64,000 nucleotides of DNA, from assembly GCA_030490835.1 (NCBI GenBank), contig CM059971.1:122606564-122670563 (forward strand), in the 5' to 3' direction. How positions within the stretch are numbered: position 1 is the stretch's first letter; each line of letters opens with the position of its first letter. The notes beneath the pieces were generated by a model. The model did not search any database, was not told the DNA's origin, and was given only the letters and a program-made list of their open reading frames with translations. Shown in pieces: positions 34,650 to 47,227 of this stretch. This stretch comes from Annona cherimola. Lineage: Eukaryota > Streptophyta > Magnoliopsida > Magnoliales > Annonaceae. The position numbers and the translations under genes were made by a program.

Positions 34650-36153
34650 CATGTATTATGATCGTAGGAGTGGGAAAGCAAATTACTAATTGTGATTAGA
34701 CTTGACCCATGCTCCAACCCGACCCGACTCGATGGGGGTTCAATTTAAAGGGGAGCCCGCGCGCTAGGGCTTCATTTGCACCCGACTACCTTTCCCTTTT
34801 CTCCTCTTCCCGTGCTCTGCTTCTTTTTTTTTTCTTTCTGTTCGGTTCGATCTAGCCGTGAATCTCTTCAAGGAAACTCTATCGATTTCCTTGAAGATTA
34901 TTGATTCCCATCAAGAAATCTCCAAATCTCACCAAGTCAAGTCTAGAGTCGCTGTTTTTGGGAGAAATCACGATCAAGGTAAGTAGATGTCGCCCCTTCT
35001 TGATTTAGTGATGAAATTTCATGTTAAACATGATATAAGACTGGTGGAAATGTGTAGTGCCCAACAACTTCATAGTATGGGGCGTAGGGTTCGTAACAGT
35101 TAGGGAAAGCGGGATTCATGAGAAATTTGCTATGAATGTGCGATTTTTATGAAGTAAATGACTCGTTAGCAGTTTTTATATTATTAAAATGTGAGTTAGT
35201 CGATTCGGCTCAAACGAGAGTATGAACTAAATGTTCCTTTTTTTTACACCTATCATATGTTTGGTAAAATGCTTATGTGACAGTTTTATATATTTAATTT
35301 AAAGTAAACCTTGTTGATGTTATATATGTGGTTTGAGACATTTATCCTTGTCTGTTATGTATGACATGTTATTTAAAATGGTTGGTTGTAAAAGGGTTGT
35401 TCATGGTCCCTGATTGACATGAGGAGAGGGTTGTTCGTGGCTTTTGATAGACATAAGTAAATGATTGTTCGTGTCCTTCTATTTATACGTAGTTATATAC
35501 ATATGATCTTGGGAGTGGGTATTGGACCCATATGTCTTATCTTGATCATAACATGTGCATCTAGAACTTTACTTATTTCCATTTTGTGCTAACCACTATC
35601 TACTTATTGAGTCTATTTAGACTCATATAGTTTGTTATTTTGCCTTTTGGATCACAGGTCAGGTAGGAAACCTCAAGATGGGATAAGTGAAAGAACAAAT
35701 CTTGGAGGTCATTAGCACAATATCTTTAATTACAGTTATTTTAGAATTTATGCTCTTTTGGTATTAGTATATGTAGACGATCACTGAGTCAGATTCACTT
35801 TAATAAACATATTGTATTTGGTATTTTGAATTGAATTATAATCTCTGTGGATGCATATGTATATAATTATTTAGTTTGCTTGTTGTGAAAAGATAAAATT
35901 CAATGATTTTCCTTTTATATGAATGTCCTTATTATATGAAGATACAAGTGTATAAATATAGAATTAAATGTTACATTTTAAAATAAAATTGAAATGTTTA
36001 TGAATATCAGGTTGTATATTCCATATCACCCCTTATATATTATGGAGAAATGTTGTTGAATTTTTCTTAAGTTTTATATGTTGCTGAATTTTTCTTAAGT
36101 TTTATAATACTCATTGACTAGTTATAGAGTATATCTAAAAACAAAGCGTTACA
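34650..36153 (+). mobile_element. Probable solo LTR of a Gypsy-type retrotransposon
   Basis: The layout resembles plant chromovirus LTRs. A pyrimidine-rich leader (about 34780-34850) is followed by an exon-like stretch ending 'cacgatcaag|gtaagtag'. Further on comes 'tactta ttgagtctatttagactcat...gccttttggatcacaggtcag', and the right end is 'aagcgttaca' at 36153. Internal imperfect direct repeats occur ('ttgttc.tgg' three times at 35397-35490, and a 28-bp unit repeated at 36052-36107). There is no internal gag-pol and no primer-binding site after the right end, so a solo LTR fits best. The left end and target duplication are not resolved. A non-coding transcribed gene is an alternative. Confidence 0.4.
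36052..36107. repeat. Two-unit 28-bp tandem repeat
   Basis: The unit 'tgttgytgaatttttcttaa' plus 'gttttata' occurs twice in a row with one difference. It lies near the right end of the LTR-like region. Confidence 0.75.
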
Positions 36154-36574
36154 CGTGCCCACGTCTGGACATCATGATAAGCAAGGCTGCCAGCAACTGG
36201 GATATCCCCACCTGGCAAACGGTGGACATTTATTGTACGCCAGCGAACGGAAGTTAACGTTTGTCTTTTCTCAACAAACAAATGCCCACCTGTTTAATGC
36301 TTGGACCATTTGACATTTCTAAATGAAAAAGAAATTTCCTTGTGACTGTTTGTCGAAAAAAATATACCCATTTCGCTTATAAGCAGCCCAAAGAACAAAG
36401 TCATGTGACATATAAGAAACTTTATTTATAAAAAATTAAAAAAAAAATTAATCGAACCCATGAACAGTTGATCCCGGAATCCGTTTTAAGTTACGTGTAC
36501 TTGCTCTTAATTCAGCAAAGAAAGTAGAGGAAATAGAAAATATACATGTTCATAGTTAGATCAGTTTGAGTATT

Positions 36575-39500
36575 TCAAACAGGGCATTTCTGTGATAAAC
36601 GCTCACATCCTTCATACATCTCAAGGCCTGGTTGATCCAGTTCTTCCTCCTTTAAACATGCACAGCGCCGGCTCATTTTACCAGTAAGAGCGATTTCCAA
36701 AGGTCTCTGCACTAACCTTGGATAGCCAACATCACACCACACCTAACCAAAAAGTGGACATGCATCAGAATAACAGTAACAGGGGTTCAGAACTCTTCCA
36801 ATATATTAAATTAACCGTGAGAGAAGCATCGTGTTAAGGTCTAAGATTATCCTTTTAAGAACAAGAAGTGAAGCTTAAGCTCAATACCCTGCTTAATGAA
36901 ATTTCCTACTGAATTACTGAGTGATCTTTTTTACTTGCTAGGTCCATGTACGTGACAGATCTGCCCATTAGCAGAACACCCAGGCAGGCCAATGACACGG
37001 ACAACATCCATCCTCATCCAGAAAATGTGGGCCTATGATTCAGTAATCTTGATGACAAAAATTGGTCTAATACAACTCGTGACAGAGAGTACCTCCCGAC
37101 GAGGTACAGAGGTCTCTGATGAGTGGAAAATCCCCATGTTCACTCTTAGACTGTTTTCCATTGGATGTAGACTGCCATATTTCCTCCCAAACAGCTTATG
37201 AAATAGAGCACAGCATATGGTCTTTCAGAAGAATCATACCACTTCCACTTAGCAATCCATCAAACCAATTGTTTGGCATAGATTATGAAATGCCTGATGC
37301 CAGAGAACTGTGTAGTCACTGATGTATAGTAACAACACATTCTTTTCAACAAGGAAAATGCATCATCGCATGTTTGTCATTTTCATTTTTCAAAGCAATA
37401 TAAAAGGATGGCAGCATCCTCCATGATCGTCTGGTTGCAAAGTATTATGAAAGACGAACAGCTTCTGAATACTAGCATGTACTAATGTGGGAAATGAACC
37501 TCTTACCTCTCCTCCCTCATCCTGGCTCCATCTCGAATTACATGTTGGCAATTTAGCTTCTTCTTTCTTCTGTTTCTCTAGAAGCTGGGCTCCTCTAGCA
37601 GCTTTAGCTTCAACTCCCTTCAAATACTTGGTCGGGTTACTGTGGCTATCATAGTACCGACCTACTAATTTACCAGCAAACCTGACAACCAAAAAGTAAA
37701 TTACAATATTGGAAACCATCTTCCTAGCTTGCTCCCATTCTCTTCTCAATTATCTAGAATGTTTTCTCAAAACGAAGATCCAAATCAAATGCATGGTCAT
37801 AGTTGTAAATTAAGCAGAAATTGGATACCCATTAAGGAAAGCCTATTGGGGAAGTCTAAATCAATAATGAAAATAATTTGGATGTATGGCATGCTTTATA
37901 TAAGGGTGCTCACTAGATTCACAATCTTGATTCCATAGACACATCGTTTGGCCCCAGCTTCCATGCAAAGGTATGGTGCAGAAGCAGGTATTAGGATTTG
38001 ATTTTCTAGTGTTGTTTGACTATTGAATGCATAGCAGATACCTTAACATCTACCTACATGGGACAGAACATTGATGTGAATACAAAAACCGATTAGAGGG
38101 GTAAGCCACAGGCAAACTGTGTATCCCAAAAGATGGATAGCACACACTGCAAGCATAGTCTGGCTACATAACATAAAGACCAAAGGAGGGCCAAAATGAT
38201 AGGTGGGGTAGAGTTGACTGCATCATAGGTAGTCCACCCAGAATAATGTAGTGTTCTGCATAACAAAAACTTTTGTGGTAACCACAGAAATGAGTTTCCC
38301 ATGCTATGCCATCAAGGGGGTGTTTGGTTGGGTAACAAAGAGGAGCAAAATTTTGCTTGCTTTTCTCTCCTCTTATTTGATTAAACCAAGTAAAAGCTCA
38401 TTTGGTCAACCTATTTGTACCACAGAAGAACACCTTGTCCAATAAACCCTAGCTTTTCTAGAGGCACCACACAATTTTGTCATCATTTAATTCCTCTATC
38501 TTTATCTGATGACGTATCCACCATCACTCTCCATATGCTAACATCATTTACATTACCTTTCTATTTCCTTAGCTTTTACATAAAACAAAATACCTTGTAA
38601 GAGGATTGCGGATCCTTCATAGTGTATAATTATGTGGTTTCCACTTCTATGCAAATGCCCAAAACACATCTAATGAACTTTTTTAATATTTAATTTGAAG
38701 GTTTTCAGCAAAAAAATAATAAATAAATAAGATTGGCTTTCTGGAGACCTTATCTCATCAAAAGCATATTAAAAATCCTGAAACAGATAAAGAGCTAATT
38801 CCTATGCTATAGATATGTTCCACTTGTCATCATGTGACATACAGGTACGACAATGAAAAGCATAAAAGAGCACTCTGTAGCTTACGTGTAGCTTCTGACA
38901 TAGAAATCACGCCAATCAACCACACTTTTAACCTGAAAAACAACCATGAAAAAAAAACATGAAGATAATTGCAATACCATGTCAATTTAATTTACAACAG
39001 CTACAGTAACATCTGGTGTAGAATCTTGCTTAGGTTATTGCATTGAACTAGACATAAGATTTGTCCTACTACATATGCATTTTAGATATCCAATAATTGC
39101 ACAAAAATCCGTCTTTTAAGTAACTTCTCAAAACAGTTCCTTAGATGGAGGCAACTGGGAACCAATTGCCACTGGCTAATCATGAAATGAACCTCTTATT
39201 ATCATTCCTCGATACCATTCACAGGAGATCTGACGTAGTGAAAAGAAGAGAGGAAATTCACAAAATTAACCTGCTTAAATCAAAGAGAAGAGGAGAAGGA
39301 AGTTGCAAGTTTTCCTTAAGAGCATAGAATTCACAAGAAATCTTTCCTTAGGACACTTGAAATTCATGAAATAAGCCTGTTTATATTATTTCCAAACGTT
39401 ATTCGAACTTCAGAGAAGATGTGAAGAAGAAGATGCAAGATTTCTCCATGGATCTCAGAATTCATGAAATAAACCAGCTTGTATCTTCCTAATTACTGTT

Positions 39501-42500
39501 CAAAGAATGCCAGAAGAACAAACAGCAAGATTTCTAAGGACAATAGGCATTAATCTGTCAGTCACAAGTTACAACTGGAACTAAAGCATAAAAAATATGT
39601 TACCTCTGAGCTAGATAAGCCTTGTAATGAGTCTGTTAATCCATCCCCTGTGTCAACAGGATAAGCCAATCAAGATTTAAACTAATGGAAATGAAACAGT
39701 GGGAATTGCACTGATTGTCACTGCTATAAGTGCCATCAGTTCATAGCATTCTCCCTGATACTTGGGGCTGGCCTTGCATTCTGTTCCCCAGAGATTCTTA
39801 TTAGGCATGGTCTACAATGGTCTAGAAATTCTCCCTAATATTAGGAACTTAGTACTAGTTTTGGTTTGCTTGAAAAAAACTAAAGGTTCAACCAGGATTC
39901 CTTGGCAAACCATTTACTTAAAAATTCTGCTTTCCTAGGATATGCATTTAAGGACAACACAGACAACATGGTAGACTATGATGAACCATTCATGCATGAG
40001 CCCAAGTCTTTCAAGTTACAGTATATGACACAGGATCACCAAGAGAACAGTAAAATAATTAACTCACAACAATCAGAGAACTGAAACTAAAAAGCAAAGA
40101 ACTATAGCAGGTCAACTTGAACTAATTAATACCAGATCAACAAGAACCTGGAAAATAAACTTAAAATTATGATTAATGAGACATCACAGGACACTTTCTT
40201 AGCAAAATAATGTATTGAAGCGAATATGTGAATCAACTATGAATTCCTTGTCATCAAACTGATGCCTTACAAAACAGATTAATCGGATCATGAATGACCA
40301 TTCTTCAATAGCCTATGCTCTAAGAACCACCTTAATTAGATGATCATAGACTCACATTGTCCATCCATGGCCTGAAACTGACATTCATGAAGAAAAAACC
40401 TCAAGTTTGGGCACTCATGCTGTCTGATAATTTGCTTGTAAATTATTTGCAGATTCGAATGGACATAAAATATTGAAATTTAAGACATCTAACAAAATTT
40501 ATTTCATCATTAGCACTAAAAATGGGACATGTGTCAAATATACCTTTCGGTTACCTGTAAAGTTTCCTGAAACAAATGCACGAGAGGCATCCCTAAAATC
40601 CAAAGCAAGACTGGTTAGAGGAAGCAAGTAAAAATCATCAAGGAAATAATTAAACTCATGAGATTACAATTGGATTGTGTGTAACTTAAGTAAAAAGAAA
40701 CAAAAAGTATGCAGCAAATCATCCACAACCAGTCAGCCCCTTAATGCATTGAATACTTTAGTCATGCAGCTGCTACAACAAATTATGCAAGGACAGAAGG
40801 AACTCCATACAAATTTTTATTGATAAATCAACACCAACAGCCATGCTACCACTTGGATTATTTGGACTGCAATAACAAAATCACAATTGTTGAAAAGTTA
40901 ATAAATGGAGCAACTACCATTCGTTGGTCTTCAACTGACAGAAACATCCCACAGTTGCTGGTGATTGTAACTTAGTTCAACTTCAGGTAGCTATCAGAGG
41001 ATGCAGCCCTAGCTAGAAGGCAAGAGTGGCTTCCAAATCCTATCAGAATCTTCTGCAATTTTCTGGTTTCTATTCTAAATGCTTTGAAGTTTGAACTCTC
41101 TTTCCAATCAGTGGGTGTGTTTGACAATCATGAAAAATTGTCAATCTAAAACTTTTCACTCTTCAGAACTATCCTATTTTTTAATTACTTTTTTACATCT
41201 TCGTACACAACCACTATACTTTTCAATCATTTCTCCACAACTACTTAAATAATTACTCTATCTATTTTAATTCTATTCTCTTTACTCCTCATTTCTCCCA
41301 TTTCAAAAAATTTTATACCAAAAACTTGTGAGTATATTTGGGAAGTGATAGAACTTTTATGATAGGGGTAATGATGAGGAATAAAGAGAATAAGGGTGTG
41401 TTTAGGAAGTTGTAAAACTTTTGGATGAAAAATTTTTTGTTTAAAAGTTGTCAAATTGAAAAAAAAAAAAAAACATGTAATATGGTAAGGATAATAATGA
41501 ATAAAGAGAATGAAGTTAAAATAGATAGGTTAATTGTGTGAAAATGATTGAAAAGTATGATAAATAGTTACAAATAGTGAAAAAATTTAGATTAAAAAGT
41601 TCTAGCCTGACATTTTTATTATTTACCAAACACACCTTAAAGTTAAAATAGATAAGTTAGTTGTATAGATAATTGCGTGGAAATAATTGAAAAGTAGAAT
41701 AGTTTGTATAGGAAGATGTGAAGAAATAATTTAAAATTTTGGATAGTTGTGGAGAGTGGAAAATGTTAGATGAAAAGTTTTATTTAAAACCAAATACACC
41801 CTATCTTTCAAAATTTTATCAAATGCCAAACAAACCCAGTGTTTTGAAAAAACCAACCAGATCAGCTAGTCCAAACTGTTCACAACCATGAATCACATGA
41901 TGCCTGGTCCAATGCATTCATGGTTAAGTTCAACCTTTTCTTATTTTTTTACTCATAGCAGTACCACAGGAAAGGACAACTAAAAGTTGCGCCATAGAAG
42001 TAAAAGAATCAAGTTTTTACACAAACGTCTACAGTCAGAATTCTACATTCACATTATATTATTTTCAAAATAAATAAACCAGTCGAAACAATTAGACTAA
42101 CCAGTTGAATCAGTTGGGCTGCAAATGGAATCAGCAATAGCATATTTTTAAATAATAAATGCAGCTAATGAGGATGTTTTGCTTTGTAAATATTACCTTT
42201 CAGCTTACTTATCTAACAAGAAGATCCATGAGAAGCACAAATAGTCAATTACTCTAAAACCAAATTTGTTAGAATACAATAGCACAAATTCATTTCCAGT
42301 TCAAATTGGTAGGTTTCCATATACATTCTGAGTGACAAATTCAATGTTGACCTGAATCTCAAGCCACGAAGAAGAATCTAGCATGGGTTGCACATGGAAA
42401 CTTAAAATTGAGATTCTAAACAAATGCAGCAGGAATATTTTTCTGGACATGAAAATAAAAAGAGAAAAAATAAATAAACAACCTCCCAGCAAAATGATTG

Positions 42501-43503
42501 TAACCCCCTCCTAGGCCATAATGAGTTTTGCCTTTTGTAACATCAAATACAGACCTGCAGTTGCAAAAGTATTCAAATCAGGAAAAAGGAAACGTTCAAT
42601 CAATTCATGCACAGATACAATGAAACTGTGATCAAAGGGTACCCAAGAATCCCTAGAAGAATGGGCAACTTATCATCAGTCCCATTGTACATAGCCAATT
42701 CTTCCGAGGTCCATAGCTTCAGCTAATAAAAAGGTAAAAGTCATCAAGAAATCCGCGCACAAGATTTATAAGAAATGCAAATAGTAAAACTTATATTTCT
42801 AGAGAAAGCAAAAAATAAGTGCATTTTGCTACTGTCCATTACAGGGTAAAAATCATTCAAGATCCACACAACACTGCCGCGAGTTGCAATAGGATAGATT
42901 CTAATGGTACTGTTCAGGCATGTTACTTGGCATAATGTATAACCTTGCATTTGACATAAAAGCAATCTACTGTTCCGATGAGCTACTGCTGAATTTTCCA
43001 TCTTGGATGCTACTTCGACAATGCATATTATCATAGATTGCACCAGACATGGAAAGTACGACTTAACGGAAGTTGGATAAATCACAAATGTTTCATTAAT
43101 ATAGATTTTAGAGTCAGCCCAAAAAATCTGCTGCTGCATCGACTATTATGCTTTCTGTACGACAAGAATGCAATTTTAACCCATGATATGAACAACATCT
43201 CTGAGTTGTCCTGGACCCATTTTTAAACCTGGATACGCATTCTAGTTTAATAACGTCAGGAAGCAAGTTTCCTCTGAGCAGTGACAATTTCGCAGCACTT
43301 CAAAAGGGATCTAGAGAAGCAGGATTTGGAAATTGAAGACGATGAAGGATGGGGAACAAGTTCGATCCTATCTGGAAATGTAATCGAAGACTGCTTACTT
43401 CTTGGGTCGGCGTTTTCGTTGACAGGCGGAGAAAGAGAGCGGCAGCGATAGCTACGGCTGCCGCCAGCCCTATAAACGAAAGAGATGCTAATCTTGGAAG
43501 CAT
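36575..43503 (-). CDS. MAPR4: Membrane-associated progesterone-receptor-like protein (cytochrome b5-like), MAPR4/neuferricin type
   Basis: Eight exons on the minus strand: 43503-43399, 42722-42643, 42554-42483, 40592-40555, 39647-39604, 38932-38886, 37681-37507 and 36742-36575. All introns are GT-AG and the phases join without error, giving 242 aa. Residues about 9-27 (SFIGLAAAVAIAAALFLRL) form an N-terminal signal anchor. The cytochrome-b5-like domain follows: WTSEELAMYNG, PILLGILGSVFDVTKGKTHY, GGGYNHFAGRDASRAFVSGN. Then come LVGRYYDSHSNPTKYLKGVE, a Glu/Lys helix, and a Cys-containing tail with CNSRWSQDEGGEVWCDVG and RCACL. Layout and length match Arabidopsis MAPR4 and animal neuferricin (CYB5D2). 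Family members bind haem in the endomembrane system; here that is inferred. Exons 4-6 are only 38, 44 and 47 nt. Intron 3 (40593-42482) hosts nested MITEs. Confidence 0.88.
41113..41802. repeat. Nested MITE cluster in MAPR4 intron 3
   Basis: Three copies of the GTGTGTTTGG family are present. A reverse copy runs from 41113 to about 41327. A forward copy starts near 41328 and ends 'ccaaatacaccc' at about 41802, but is interrupted at 41390. The interrupting copy (41394-41637) runs from GGGTGTGTTTAGG to CCAAACACACCT and is flanked on both sides by TAA (41391-41393 and 41638-41640). Removing it restores the family phrase 'agagaataaagttaaaatag' in the host copy. This shows directly that the family makes a 3-bp TAA duplication. 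Confidence 0.85.
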
Positions 43504-44452
43504 TTCGGAAGTCCCGGAAGAACTTCAGATCGGTGCTGTCCGGGGCGCAGGTGGGCAAGTCGTTCGCCTGAATACCTCAGCGCTCAACAGTCAGCCCTCC
43601 CCAGTCATGGCCCACGATCTGCTGGATTGACCGGGAAAGACAGCATGAACGGGCGAACCGGATTCTCTTTCCCTGCACAAATGAATGGGCCTGGCCCGTC
43701 AAGGCGACAACTCTGTCCTCTTGGGCCGGGACACGCCGAATCTGATATCTAAAATTATGTGCTTAGCTCATATAACTCTGGTTCATTTTTAATCCTAACT
43801 CCAACCTATTTATAAAAATATTAATATTAACTTTAATTCTATTTTATTTGTAAAATCTAAAATCTAACTCGAATTTTGATTGAAATTTAGGTTAATGCAT
43901 TTACATTTTATTTAAAATCGATAAGTTTGGAATTTCATATAAGTATATAATAATAATAAATTATATTATATTAGTAAAAATAATAATATATAGTCAAATT
44001 AAAAATTTTAAAAACATATAGCAATATAAAAAAAAATTCTAGAATAAAATTTAATGTCAAAAACTAGATAAATGAATAAAATTAATGGAGATAAAAGTAA
44101 ATGATGGAAATAAAAGATAAATAAAAACAAAAATAAAAATAATATATTTTATTTATAGTATAATTATAATATGTCAAATATGTATTCCAATATAGATATA
44201 AATAATATAAAATATACAAAATATAAAAATTATTGTTTAGATATAATGTATGTAATATATTTTATAATAAATATAAAATAAGAAATTGGACTTGGATTTG
44301 AGTTCACTAGAACCCTAACTTTATATATTTATAAATTAGATTTATTGGATTCAGGTTCTTCGGTTTAGGTTGTAAAAAAAGTAAGTTTTAATATTGTTGA
44401 AAATCGGATCCGCCAGACTGAGTTCGGGTTCAACCCGGCCCAAGTTGCACCC
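43504..44452. other. MAPR4 upstream flank and right end of a hAT-like element
   Basis: The MAPR4 5' leader and promoter should lie at about 43504-43740. The following AT-rich DNA ends at 44441-44452 with 'cccaagttgcacccctatt', the same terminus as the hAT element at 47228..48869, preceded by 'gttcgggttcaacccggc'. No matching left end was found, so this is probably a truncated element. Confidence 0.45.
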
Positions 44453-45289
44453 CTATTAAAAACATAAATGAGCTAGGAGATCACTTTTATTAGTCGAGAT
44501 CGGTTGGTTAAGAAACTTAAATAAAATGAAAACTTAAATAAAATTAAAAAAATTTATGAAAATAGAATCACATGTATTGAGAATGGATAAAGTTGTATTT
44601 TGAGTATAAAAAGTTATATTGAATATGGTAATAAATATTTGATTCAAGAATTTAAATTTTTTTTCAACACACCGTATGGCTGCGAGCTTGCTGCAACTCG
44701 GTCCATTTAAATAAGTTTAAGTTACGTATATATTTTTTAAAAAATAAGTAAAAAATGATATTAGTTAGTCATTGATTTATCTCCTATTTTGAGGTCGGGA
44801 CAGATATGCTTGTAAAATTACACCCATGTTCCGTATGTGTTCCTTAATTTGACAAATTAATAAACGTGCCTTTATTAATTTGTTGTTGCGCGATATATCT
44901 CCTCTTGTGGTTTCCCAGGATTTTGTTAATATTTTGCTGTAAATGACGAAAATATCTTTATCCGCATATTTTTAGATATTAAAAACAGTACAAATTATTC
45001 ACAATAACTGTTTTGTTGTGATTTTAATAAAATTATTCTAGATGACAAATATATTTATTTTAATATCATTGCAAAAGGACGTGGACATGAGCATATTTAG
45101 TCGTTTTAATAGCGTAAGGCTATTTCTTCATTTCAATTAGGTAAGAATTTTTTTGTAATTTCGTGAAATTTCCGTTGAACACGATGAAATTTTAATTGAA
45201 GGTACATGCTTAAGGGTTCATGGAAATTTTATACGCACGCTTGCCAATCATGGAACTAAGTAGCACGGATGAAGATATAGGTGTGTTTA
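44453..45289. other. AT-rich intergenic DNA
   Basis: No gene or bounded element recognised. Confidence 0.4.
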
Positions 45290-45930
45290 AAACTCTGTTT
45301 CAGTGAGGCGCCGAGTTTTATCTGGTTAAATGTTGGTATGATATGAGGCCCATTGGATAATAAATTACCAGTAATGTAATGTGACATGGATAATGATAAT
45401 AATATTAAAATCAGCAAACCCCATGCGTGACTAATTGTGTATAAATGGTTGAAAGTTATAGTAGCTACACGTAAAAAAATATAATAATTGCTGAGAATTA
45501 AAAGTTTGATTTTAAAAAGTTTTTAATGAGAACAAACATTTCTTCAACCATAATTCATCTTTTTAGCCTAAGATTCGTGAGAATATCTATCTTTGTTCAG
45601 TAATCTACTGTTTATGCAAAATTGTATTGAACATTGTTATGCAATTTTGGTATGTGTTTGGTTGAGGGTAAACATTTTTAATGAATTTTTTTTTTTTTAG
45701 AAATTGTCAGATTGAAAAAAAAATAATGTGATATGATATAAGTAATGATTACATGTAAAAAAAATTAAAACTAAAATAAATATGTTAGTTGTATAGGTAG
45801 TTGTATATAAATAATTAAAAAATATAATAATTTGTATAAAAAATGTGAAAAAAAAATTAATCATTTAGAGTGGAAAATTGTTGATTAACAAATTTTAGTT
45901 GCCATTTTTTTTTCTGAACCAAGCAAATGC
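45290..45930 (+). repeat. Two decayed MITE copies
   Basis: A very diverged copy occupies about 45290-45540 ('gtgtgtttaaaac', 'gataatgataataatattaa', 'tgtgtataaatggttgaaag'). A clearer one occupies about 45652-45930 ('tatgtgtttggttgaggg', 'gtgatatgatataagtaatg', 'ttagttgtataggtagttg', 'gaaccaagcaaatgc'). Confidence 0.5.
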
Positions 45931-45964
45931 TTGATATGTTTTGGGTTAGTATGAAGATGAAACA

Positions 45965-46235
45965 AAGTAAGGGAATGTTTTGCATTTCATGAAATTGAGA
46001 GATAATGAGAATTCATTTTACAAGACAATATTTGCTACACAAATAATGATATTTTTTTCACTTTTACCCTAACCCTCCAATCATTTTTTATTACCAACTA
46101 CTTATATCAAACATATTATTCAAACTTTGGTTTTATCATTATCTATCAATCACACAATTTATAAAATATTCCATTTATATTTTTTACCCTATCCCACAAT
46201 CATATAAAAATTTCAATTCTTAAACGTCCTCAAAG
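45965..46235. repeat. MITE related to 32714..32987 (weak)
   Basis: The left part 'aagggaatgttttgcatttc' and right part 'aatttcaattcttaaacgtcc' are loosely inverted. The interior 'ccaatcattttttattacc', 'tatcaatcacacaattt' parallels the element at 32714. Too diverged to bound precisely. Confidence 0.35.
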
Positions 46236-46567
46236 AATGGGTTATGAAATGTGACCGAGGTGATGATTGTGAATAAGAAAACATTTAAAAATTAAATAGG
46301 GTAATTGCATTGTAAAAATTTGAATATAGTGGTGATAATAACAAAAATAGGCTAATTAAGCAATCAGAGTTACAAATTATATTAAAATGTGTGTAGGATA
46401 AAGTTTTTTTTTATACGGAATGCCTAACAAACCTTTAGGGAGTGCTTGGTATATTGAATTTGAAATGCAAAAAGTTAATGTAATTAATTATTTAATTATC
46501 ATATTTTTTATCTATATTTATATATTTGAATTATTCTTCTCTTCACATATAACTATCTTGCTTATTT

Positions 46568-47167
46568 GGAGAGTATTTGTCTACTAAAAAAACTTTTCAA
46601 ACTTGAAAATTATCAACAATTACCATCTTTTTTTTAATTATTTATTCACTTGTTCGCATACAACTACATTGCTTTTTAATAATTTATACACAACTATCCA
46701 TACATCTAATTTATCATATTTGCTTATTATTATTACGTATATCACAACACATCATCTTATCACATTTTGAAAATTTCTATGCTAAAAATATACCATCCAA
46801 AGTTTTGTTAATTCTAAAACATACCATTTCCAAACATATCTTATCTTTTTTAACATTTTGGTATTTTTTTCACTCTATAATTTCATTTAATTATAATCTC
46901 ATTGGACATCACGTGACTTGATTTTTGTAGTGGATGTTTGTTTAATATAATTTTTTATTAGTTTTTAAATATTCATGCAGAATTATTGTCATACATTTCA
47001 ATCAATTTTACAAAACTACCTATATGACTAATCTATCTATTTTAACTTCGTTATTTTTACTCATTGTCATTACCACGATTATATTATATTATTTTTTCTC
47101 AGTTGAAAATTTTAGCATGCAAAAACGATCAGTCATAAAATTTTATCACTTTTCAAATACACCCTTA
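46568..47167 (-). repeat. Two reverse-orientation MITE copies
   Basis: Copy one (about 46568-46840) has 'agagtatttgtctac', 'catacatctaatttatc' and 'tcacaacacatcatctta'. Copy two (about 46930-47165) has 'tggatgtttgtttaat', 'ctatctattttaacttcgtt' and ends 'atcacttttcaaatacaccc' followed by TTA. Confidence 0.55.
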
Positions 47168-47227
47168 ATTTACATGTTTTAATTATATAATACATATATT
47201 TTTCCAATCTACAGCGCCACTCAAATT

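Noticed and set aside
36620..36645. 'ggcctggttgatccagttc' resembles the start of 18S rRNA
   Set aside because: It is the antisense of MAPR4 exon 8 (reading EELDQPGLE) and the similarity stops after about 14 bases.
43256..43630. Open frames on both strands at the MAPR4 5' end
   Set aside because: They run across exon 1, its donor and intron 1 or are antisense; no domain is present.
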